NCBI GenBank assembly: GCA_041672385.1
Contig: JBAYZQ010000046.1
Coordinates: 1-13,250 of the forward strand
Length of the DNA stretch: 13,250 bases
Reading direction: 5' to 3'
Origin: JBAYZQ01 sp041672385
GTDB lineage: Bacteria > Spirochaetota > Spirochaetia > Sphaerochaetales > Sphaerochaetaceae
Shown: one piece after another, positions 8,901 to 13,250 of the stretch
Numbering within the stretch: position 1 is the first letter of the stretch
How the letters are laid out: the number at the start of each line of letters is the position of its first letter
Position numbers and translations under genes: made by a program
Notes under the pieces: generated by a model
What the model was told of the DNA's origin: nothing
Databases searched by the model: none
Seen by the model: the letters and a program-made list of their open reading frames with translations, nothing else

Positions 8901-9262
8901 GACTACCTCAACGATTGTCAACTTTTAGAGGTAATCAATCAAATGATAAAATTTGGTTGTTATATAAAGAAGATGAGTTTGCCTTCTATCGAAGAGATTC
9001 TAGAGGGTTTTTTACCAAAATTGAAAAAACATTAGATATTTTTCTAAGAAAATCTTATACAAAAAGTGAAATGAATAGAATTTGGTTAAATCTGGATTAT
9101 TCCGATTTATTAGAAAAGGAGGCTAAAGAATTTAACATTAGCATGGAAAATAGTTCTAAAAAATTTGGTTATTTAGAAATTCCAAAATATGTTGAAGAAT
9201 GGAAAGCAGGTTTTGTATTTGATACTTTTTTAGGATTAAATAAGAGGAGGGAGAATGGATAA
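5981..9262 (+). CDS. cas3: Cas2-Cas3 fusion nuclease-helicase, type I-F
   Basis: The 1093-residue fusion found in type I-F: it supports Cas1 in adaptation and degrades DNA bound by the Csy complex. Residues 1-95 are the Cas2-like part (FVIFVSQSEKKA, CHWVHGIHKFDLIWIVG at 61-77). The first strand ends in VSQ without the usual Cas2 Asp, which I believe is common in I-F. The HD nuclease part follows with His123-Asp124 in LMHDLGKASDGFQ, His147, His213-His214 and Asp313. The superfamily 2 helicase shows Walker A STGCGKT (420-426), Asp576-Glu577 in VIDEIDDF, SSAT (606-609), and motif VI QLAGRVCRHR (854-863). The C-terminal part (about 945-1093) carries the RRQGADN and GLPQRLSTFRG stretches. No frameshift or missing motif is seen, so it looks functional. 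The start at 5981 gives the expected Cas2 N-terminus and overlaps cas1; the ribosome-binding site (GGGGGA, 5966-5971) is weak, consistent with coupling. Confidence 0.97.
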   Translation: MFVIFVSQSEKKAIKTTQRVLDLYANRIGDRTWTTNITQEGLKAIKINLSKNATKNTTVSCHWVHGIHKFDLIWIVGSKKKINIEGIVPVSFTSKDFIHNEWENNDKYLEIIKILTAISALMHDLGKASDGFQKILTKATETDFIRHEWISYLLFNMLVSGKTDEEWTRDLFSNYSRNNLKDFDKKVQNSGVNFKPERLPLAASMISWLIISHHKMPSLLGNDISKLPFHQMNNFEDLFNTIKIHWGYEKKSDCSNYVNAFSNGLPFSEEWIKEVNKWSKKLFDNIPKIQEIIKNGAWRIVLLRARLHLMLGDYSFSSEPKDNKYGCKTELYANTESDNITLKQYLNEHILGVKTYSLKSIYSVNRGLLNLPGIENTRKLLRKTSKISPYFWQDKAVNSINKWRCEQNENFGFFAVNLASTGCGKTFVNAKVMKALDFDSKPCRFNVALGLRTLTLQTGDVYRDKIGLDETELAVVVGSDAVIKLHEESKRENMEEKEFDWDNFDSSIESNEIVFDSSVLDENLKVLFKSSKDQKFIYAPVLVCTIDHLVGATESTSGGRWMLPFLRLITSDLVIDEIDDFTGNDLQCLARLIHTAAMLGRKVMISSATITPDIASGMFFAYRKGWEIYLKSHGIEAGIGCCWIDEFNSEVKNINISSNLEINIEDFKNFHSDFMLKRINELELIKKNGGSKRKGELLSLPENLNCKLDLFNEILSNVYKLHFDNNIIDIKTNKKISFGLVRFANIDECIDFSIFLDNVCIKDNYSIKIICYHSRTILLVRNAIERELDDVLQRKEQNSGSFNFSKLNIRKYIDAGSSENVMFIVVSTPIEEVGRDHDFDWAIIEPSSVRSIIQLAGRVCRHRNIKIAKPNIAIMQRNVKSLENDNKPVFCLPGYETVNHRLKTHDISKLINFNSLEKGIDSIPRLHYENLENIDCDLNQLEHFSINKMLFPPDRRQGADNVLGWYDSYWFLTGLPQRLSTFRGNQSNDKIWLLYKEDEFAFYRRDSRGFFTKIEKTLDIFLRKSYTKSEMNRIWLNLDYSDLLEKEAKEFNISMENSSKKFGYLEIPKYVEEWKAGFVFDTFLGLNKRRENG

Positions 9263-10424
9263 GGTTATTAAAGAATTTCTTGAAGATAGAAAAAAAGATT
9301 TAAATGAATTTTGTTTAGATTTTATGGAGCAGTCAAAATACATCAAATTGGTTACGCATAACCCAAAATATGTTAATTCAAAAATAAAAACAAAAATTAA
9401 TGTAAAGGCAATTTTAGATTACCAACCGGATGGTTATGTAAGATCGGGTAATAATGGGGAGATTGAATTTGATGCTATTTTAAGTGCTGCTTTTTTGCCA
9501 AACGTAAAGTTTTTAGAACTTCAATTGGTAGATGGTGCAACTGTTTTAGACCATTTCTTTAAAAATACAGATTATGTTAAAAAGGAGTTTTCCAATATTG
9601 AATTTAATTATGATAAATTTAGGAGTGCTGTATTAAGTGTACTTGAGGTTGATGAACCTGAAGAAACTGATACATTGGTAAAACAGGTGTATTTTCCTAT
9701 AGAGGATAATTGTTATCATTTGCTTTCAATCCTAAATTCGGGTAGTAATATTTTTAAATTAAAAAATAAAATTGATGATATGATCTTTTCTGATGAAGCT
9801 GAGCAAGTTAGAGCTGCAAAAAAAGATAATATCTATTCTGATTTGGAAGGGCACAGAATTTCAAACTGTCTAGAAATAGGGTATGGAGGGGATCATCCTG
9901 AAAATGTTGGATTTTTGTGTAATAAAAATCATGGTACGTCTTATCTTTTACCATGTTTTCCACCTTCGATTGAAATAAGAAATACTCGATTACCTCATTC
10001 GGACTTTTTTAAAGAAATTCTATATGTTGGTACTTTTTCTGTGGATTTTGACTTTTTTTATAAGTATTTAAAAACTAACTACAATAATAAAAATATTCGT
10101 AATTGGGGTAAAGAAATTATTTTAAATTTTTTTGACAAAGTTGTACAGAAAATTTATGCAATAAGAGAATACTCAATTGGTTGGAGTGATAAAGAGTATT
10201 ATTCTAATTTGCCAATAAATCAAAAAATCCTTCTAGATGCTGGATATGAATGTTACCGAAAAGATAGCGATGTCTGGCTAGAAGAATTTATTATGAATTT
10301 ATCAAAATGGTTTGTTATTTCTTTTAATAATTACTCTGAAAAATCAAAGAATCTTCTAATTGGAGATTCAGAGTTGGAATTTCTAATGGAAATTATTAAT
10401 GAAGAAAAAGGAGTACTATTGTGA
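9255..10424 (+). CDS. csy1: Csy1 (Cas8f), large subunit of the type I-F Csy complex
   Basis: The large subunit pairs with Csy2 at the crRNA 5' end and, in studied I-F complexes, reads the protospacer-adjacent motif and helps recruit Cas2-3. At 389 residues it is somewhat shorter than the roughly 430-residue Pseudomonas protein. Family-like stretches are DGYVRSGNNGEIEFDAILSA (59-78), LELQLVDGATVLDHFF (87-102), QVYFPIEDNCYHLLSIL (144-160), PENVGFLCNKNHGTSYLLP (215-233) and LPINQKILLDAG (319-330). Csy1 is the least conserved Csy protein, so the call rests on these plus its fixed place between cas2-3 and csy2. The ATG overlaps the end of cas2-3 by 8 bp and has a strong AGGAGG (9245-9250) 4 bases upstream, giving it good initiation of its own. 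PAM-contacting residues cannot be assigned by eye. Confidence 0.93.
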   Translation: MDKVIKEFLEDRKKDLNEFCLDFMEQSKYIKLVTHNPKYVNSKIKTKINVKAILDYQPDGYVRSGNNGEIEFDAILSAAFLPNVKFLELQLVDGATVLDHFFKNTDYVKKEFSNIEFNYDKFRSAVLSVLEVDEPEETDTLVKQVYFPIEDNCYHLLSILNSGSNIFKLKNKIDDMIFSDEAEQVRAAKKDNIYSDLEGHRISNCLEIGYGGDHPENVGFLCNKNHGTSYLLPCFPPSIEIRNTRLPHSDFFKEILYVGTFSVDFDFFYKYLKTNYNNKNIRNWGKEIILNFFDKVVQKIYAIREYSIGWSDKEYYSNLPINQKILLDAGYECYRKDSDVWLEEFIMNLSKWFVISFNNYSEKSKNLLIGDSELEFLMEIINEEKGVLL

Positions 10425-11299
10425 AACAACTTTTAGTAATACAAAAAATTAAAGTTCAAGATGCAAACGCTTTTGCAAGTTCTTACTCAGTTGGATTCCC
10501 ATCAATTCCTGCCTTTTTGGGTAGTACTCACAAACTTGAACGTATATTGAAAGATAAATATTCAGAATTACAATTTAATGGTGTGGGAATTGTTTCACAT
10601 GAATTTAATTTAAAAGGCCATAGGAACTCTAAATATGAGAAATTCTCTGTTGTTGCAAACCGGTTTCCTTTAAACAAGAAAGGCAAGTCCAATTCTTTTA
10701 TTGAAGAACCTCATTGTGATTTAACAGTTAGTCTTGTGGTGGAAATTAACGGAATAACAAGAAATGAGGATGAGTTTATTTTCGATGTAGAAAACTGTTT
10801 AAGAAGTTGTATAAAACTTGCTTCAGGAGATATCATTTCTTTTAAGAAACCAAATTTAATTGGGTTGGATGAAAATGATGATAATGAAGTAAAAAGGGTT
10901 TTTAAGACTTTAATGCCCGGTTATGCACTAATAGAAAGGAGGGATTTGATTTCTGAGTGTATGAAAAAAGATTCATCATCGGCCCTTGATACCTTATTAT
11001 CTTTTTTAGAAATAAGAAGTAAGGCTGAATATGATGATAACAAAAATGTGGTTTGGAGTAGTTCTCGCAAAGAATCTGGTTGGTTAGTTCCAATTTCTGT
11101 TGGGTATGTTGGGATTTCTAATCTAGGTAAGATAAAAAATCAAAGAAATCCAGAGGTGTTACACCGATTTGCAGAAAGTATAATCACACTTGGAGAGTTT
11201 GTTATGCCATATAGATTGAATAAGCTTTCAGATCTATTTTGGCATTATTATTATGAAGAAGAAAACAACTTATATGTTTGTACACAAGATATTAAATAA
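10421..11299 (+). CDS. csy2: Csy2 (Cas5f), type I-F Csy complex subunit
   Basis: The Cas5-type subunit that caps the 5' handle of the crRNA together with Csy1. The 292-residue protein, a little shorter than the Pseudomonas one, carries clear family motifs: VGFPSIPAFLGSTHKLER (24-41), GVGIVSHEFNLKGHR (54-68), PHCDLTVSLVVE (97-108), MPGYALIERRDL (165-176), GWLVPISVGYVGISNLGK (220-237) and ITLGEFVMPYRL (255-266). The start is a GTG overlapping the csy1 stop in a GTGA arrangement, with AAGGAG (10408-10413) 7 bases upstream. GTG and the 4-bp overlap point to translational coupling with csy1 and a matched, modest output, fitting one copy of each per complex. The stop at 11297-11299 overlaps the Shine-Dalgarno of csy3. 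Confidence 0.96.
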   Translation: MKQLLVIQKIKVQDANAFASSYSVGFPSIPAFLGSTHKLERILKDKYSELQFNGVGIVSHEFNLKGHRNSKYEKFSVVANRFPLNKKGKSNSFIEEPHCDLTVSLVVEINGITRNEDEFIFDVENCLRSCIKLASGDIISFKKPNLIGLDENDDNEVKRVFKTLMPGYALIERRDLISECMKKDSSSALDTLLSFLEIRSKAEYDDNKNVVWSSSRKESGWLVPISVGYVGISNLGKIKNQRNPEVLHRFAESIITLGEFVMPYRLNKLSDLFWHYYYEEENNLYVCTQDIK

Positions 11300-11303
11300 G
11301 GAG
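11298..11303 (+). promoter_or_regulatory. Strong Shine-Dalgarno that fixes the csy3 start
   Basis: AAGGAG lies 6 bases before the ATG at 11310 and shares its first two bases with the csy2 stop codon. It supports 11310 over the in-frame upstream ATG at 11253, which sits inside csy2 with no ribosome-binding site and would add 19 residues absent from the family. Confidence 0.85.
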
Positions 11304-11309
11304 AGAAAA

Positions 11310-12344
11310 ATGTCTATTAAAATTAAGGCACCTGAAGTATTGGCTTTTGAGAAGAAGATTGTTCCATCTGACGGAAAAATGTCAGGAACAAAATGGGAAG
11401 AAAGATTGGGAAAATGCAGTGATTTAAAAATTATTGCAAAATCTGTACGAGGTACTATTTCAAATCGTTTGAAATTTGATGAAGAAAATGAAAAAGCGTC
11501 TCAAAAAAAATTAAATTCAAAAATTGAGAACGCAAATTTGCAAACTGTAGACAACTGTTCTTTAGGGTTTGATCAAGACACTTTAAAGGTTTCCTTTTCT
11601 TTAAAGATTTTATCTGGGCTGGATAATCCTACAGCTTGCAGTGATTTTCAATTCTTGACAATGCTAAGGGAATCTATAAATAAATTTCATAGTGAGAATG
11701 GTTTTAAAGAAATTGGATTTAGATATGCCTGCAATATAGCATCTGGAAGATTTCTTTGGAGAAATAGAGTAGGAGCTGAGAAATTAGAAATTCGAGTACA
11801 AGAAAACGAGTCTGGAAAATCTTGGATTTTTGATGGAATGAAATATGATTTAAATTCTTTTGATACGGATGATGAAAATATTATAGCATTGGGCTCTATA
11901 ATTGCTGAAGCTTTATCAGGAGAAAAAGATTATACTTTGTTAGAAATTGAGAGTTTTTCCAAATTAGGAAAATCTCAAGAGGTATATCCTAGTCAAGAAT
12001 TAATACTTGATAAATCAAAAGATAGCAACAAAGACACCAACAAAAAAAGTAAAGTTTTATATTCTGTAAATTCAATTGCAAGTATGCATTCTCAGAAAAT
12101 TGGAAATGCACTTCGTACAATTGATAATTGGTACGATGAATTTGGAGAAATGGGGTTTGTAATTCCTGTAGAAGTTTATGGATCAGTTACTAATTTAGGG
12201 AAAGCTTTCAGATCAAATCGAACAAATTTCTATTATCTGTTTGATAGATTTGTTTCAGATTTTGATTCTCTGACAGGCGATGAAAAGAATTATGTAATTG
12301 CTATGCTTGTTCGTGGTGGTGTGTTTAGTAAAAAGGATAATTAA
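11310..12344 (+). CDS. csy3: Csy3 (Cas7f), backbone subunit of the type I-F Csy complex
   Basis: Forms the multi-copy (about six) backbone that coats the crRNA spacer and presents it to target DNA. It is 344 residues, almost the same as Pseudomonas Csy3 (about 342), and by eye the best conserved gene here. Motifs in order: VLAFEKKIVPSDGKMSG (10-26), KSVRGTISNRL (44-54), NLQTVD (76-81), DTLKVSFSLKIL (90-101), GRFLWRNRVGAE (146-157), GKSQEVYPSQELILDK (220-235), MHSQKIGNALRTID (259-272), VYGSVTNLGKAFR (289-301) and LVRGGVF (333-339). The chosen start has a strong Shine-Dalgarno and gives the standard N-terminus; the longer frame from 11253 overlaps csy2 and is rejected. It is the only csy gene separated from its predecessor by a gap (10 bp) and with its own ATG, consistent with higher output. 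Its stop directly abuts csy4. Confidence 0.97.
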   Translation: MSIKIKAPEVLAFEKKIVPSDGKMSGTKWEERLGKCSDLKIIAKSVRGTISNRLKFDEENEKASQKKLNSKIENANLQTVDNCSLGFDQDTLKVSFSLKILSGLDNPTACSDFQFLTMLRESINKFHSENGFKEIGFRYACNIASGRFLWRNRVGAEKLEIRVQENESGKSWIFDGMKYDLNSFDTDDENIIALGSIIAEALSGEKDYTLLEIESFSKLGKSQEVYPSQELILDKSKDSNKDTNKKSKVLYSVNSIASMHSQKIGNALRTIDNWYDEFGEMGFVIPVEVYGSVTNLGKAFRSNRTNFYYLFDRFVSDFDSLTGDEKNYVIAMLVRGGVFSKKDN

Positions 12345-12917
12345 ATGAAATACTATTTGGAATTGACTATATTGCCTTCTTCTGAAATCAATGGTAATTT
12401 TTTGTTAAGCAAAGTATTTCAAAAAATTCATTTTTTATTTGTTAATCAAAAGGAAGAAGATGGCTTAAGTAATGTTGGAATTTCCTTTCCGGAGTATAAT
12501 AAAGAATCATTGGGTTTAGGGTCAAAAATTAGATTTTTTGCAGAAACAAGCGAAAGGCTAGAGGCTTTAAAGTTAAAAGAGGTTTTAGGAATTTTTAAGG
12601 ATTATATTTATATTACGAAAGTAAGAACTGTTCCTAATCAAACAAAATATTGTTGTTTTTCAAGGAAACAAAAGAAAACAGGGATATTTGCTTTAGCTAA
12701 AAGGAAAGCTAAAAGAAAAGAGATAGAGTTTGAAAGGGCTTTGAAAGATTATCAGAGTTTTGAACCGGACCTTTTGAAGTTACCTTTTGTAAATATGCTT
12801 AGCTCAAGTTCAAATCAGCAATATAAATTATTTATACAAAAAAAAGAAAGTGAAGAAGTTGGAGGAAAGTTTAATACTTATGGATTAAGTTTTCACTCAA
12901 CAGTTCCTGATTTTTAA
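12345..12917 (+). CDS. csy4: Csy4 (Cas6f), CRISPR RNA processing endoribonuclease
   Basis: Cuts the array transcript at the 3' base of each repeat hairpin and stays bound to the crRNA as part of the Csy complex. The 190-residue protein matches Cas6f length. His29 (in FQKIHF) matches the catalytic His29 of the Pseudomonas enzyme; Ser153 in LPFVNMLSSSS aligns with its Ser148, and Tyr179 in NTYGLS with its Tyr176. SRKQKK (106-111) aligns with the segment carrying Arg102 and Gln104, which read the base of the stem. The following helix, Arg-rich in Pseudomonas, is here a Lys/Arg mix (AKRKAKRKE, 118-126). The ATG directly follows the csy3 stop with AAGGA (12333-12337) 7 bases upstream, so the two genes are coupled. 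The repeats at 13126 onward are its expected substrate. Confidence 0.96.
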   Translation: MKYYLELTILPSSEINGNFLLSKVFQKIHFLFVNQKEEDGLSNVGISFPEYNKESLGLGSKIRFFAETSERLEALKLKEVLGIFKDYIYITKVRTVPNQTKYCCFSRKQKKTGIFALAKRKAKRKEIEFERALKDYQSFEPDLLKLPFVNMLSSSSNQQYKLFIQKKESEEVGGKFNTYGLSFHSTVPDF

Positions 12918-13125
12918 AGTTAATTTGTTTAGCAAAATTAATTATTCAAATAAAAATAAATAATTATTCAGAAGATTTTATAAAATAAACTCATTTAATA
13001 TAAACAAATAAAAATAATTTATCAGGTAGAAGTTTTTTACATTATTTTTGAAGGAAAATTATGGTATTTATCAAAATTTATTGATAATTTATTAACGAGT
13101 AAAGAGTTAATATGTATCTGTTCTA
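12918..13125 (+). promoter_or_regulatory. CRISPR leader
   Basis: About 208 bp of very AT-rich noncoding DNA between csy4 and the first repeat, in the place and orientation of a leader: repeats read 5' to 3' on the plus strand with the handle at their 3' end. It should contain the array promoter and the Cas1/Cas2-3 integration signals. TAATAT (13108-13113) is a possible -10, but the nearest TTGATA (13081-13086) is 21 bp away, too far for a confident pair. Direct repeats are CAAATAAAAATAA (12947-12959 and 13005-13017) and AATTATTCA (12940-12948 and 12962-12970). No clear terminator follows csy4, so operon read-through into the array is possible. Confidence 0.7.
13068..13087. repeat. Leader inverted repeat (possible integration-factor site)
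   Basis: TTATCAA (13068-13074) and TTGATAA (13081-13087) are perfect inverted repeats around a 6-base centre, ending 38 bp before the first CRISPR repeat. On the minus strand, 13086 to 13074 matches the IHF consensus WATCAANNNNTTR at eight of nine fixed positions. IHF bends leader DNA during spacer integration in studied I-E and I-F systems; whether an IHF/HU-type protein does so here is inference. Confidence 0.35.
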
Positions 13126-13250
13126 GTGAACTACCGCATAGGTAGCTTAGAAATTTATACACAGCAGATATAGTCAAAGTTGAAAGTGAACTACCGCATA
13201 GGTAGCTTAGAAAAAAAACATAATATCGTATACACTACTAATTTTGTGAA
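13126..13250 (+). CRISPR. Type I-F CRISPR array, leader end (continues beyond window)
   Basis: Two identical 28-nt repeats (13126-13153 and 13186-13213) and the first five bases of a third (GTGAA, 13246-13250), with two different 32-nt spacers (13154-13185 and 13214-13245) and an exact 60-bp period. Each repeat consists of GTGAA, stem arm CTACC, loop GCATA, stem arm GGTAG and handle CTTAGAAA. The 5-bp stem with 5-nt loop and an 8-nt handle is the standard I-F architecture, and Csy4 should cut after G20. Orientation matches the cas operon. The total number of repeats cannot be known because the array runs off the right edge. Confidence 0.95.

Noticed and set aside
11253..11309. Upstream start for csy3 adding 19 residues
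   Set aside because: It overlaps csy2, lacks a ribosome-binding site and adds residues not found in the family; 11310 has AAGGAG and the expected N-terminus.
5025..12917. Tn7-like I-F3 or reduced I-F2 variant, or an undescribed effector system
   Set aside because: cas1 and cas2-3 are present, csy1 and csy2 are separate full genes, and no tniQ or Tn7 transposition gene is seen. This is the standard I-F1 set.
12919..12945. Hairpin TTAATTT/AAATTAA after csy4 as a terminator
   Set aside because: The stem is entirely A-T, the loop is long and no T-run follows; it would be unstable and is expected by chance in such sequence.

Overview
The window is AT-rich, low-GC bacterial DNA and suggests a host-associated Treponema-like spirochaete. 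The best taxonomic hint is the SurA/PpiD-like membrane-anchored protein at 3119-4729, whose N-terminal architecture (Lys/Ala-rich cytoplasmic tail, one membrane helix, then a FGTYNG-type start of the extracytoplasmic part) resembles treponemal proteins. The genus is inferred from remembered similarity, not tested.

Layout. Positions 1-1467 (minus) hold a DEAD-box RNA helicase whose 3' end is cut off by the window edge. A short divergent intergenic region separates it from a DUF2804 gene (1627-2679, plus). A small zinc-ribbon/HTH protein resembling IS1 InsA (2687-3025, minus) converges on that gene. Behind it are a hairpin terminator (3071-3104) and the SurA/PpiD-like protein (3119-4729, minus). 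A divergent AT-rich region (4730-5024) carries a candidate promoter and a 12-bp perfect palindrome in front of the cas genes.

From 5025 to the right edge, all on the plus strand, lies a complete type I-F (I-F1, Ypest) CRISPR-Cas locus: cas1, the cas2-cas3 fusion, csy1 (cas8f), csy2 (cas5f), csy3 (cas7f), csy4 (cas6f), a leader of about 208 bp, and the start of a CRISPR array (28-nt repeats, 32-nt spacers, exact 60-bp period, array running off the edge). Catalytic residues of Cas1, of the HD and helicase parts of Cas2-3, and of Csy4 are all visible, so the locus looks intact.

How the parts work together (family knowledge): Cas1 and Cas2-3 insert new spacers at the leader end. Csy4 cuts array RNA at the repeat hairpin and stays on the crRNA. 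Csy1, Csy2, about six Csy3 and Csy4 form the surveillance complex, and Cas2-3 is recruited to degrade the target. Gene overlaps and Shine-Dalgarno strengths point to one translationally coupled operon, with Csy3 given its own strong start. The locus is a recognisable I-F1 system rather than a new one. What stands out is its probable presence outside Proteobacteria, a diverged repeat (stem CTACC/GGTAG, handle CTTAGAAA), a lysine-rich RNA-binding segment in Csy4, and the palindrome at the predicted cas transcription start.
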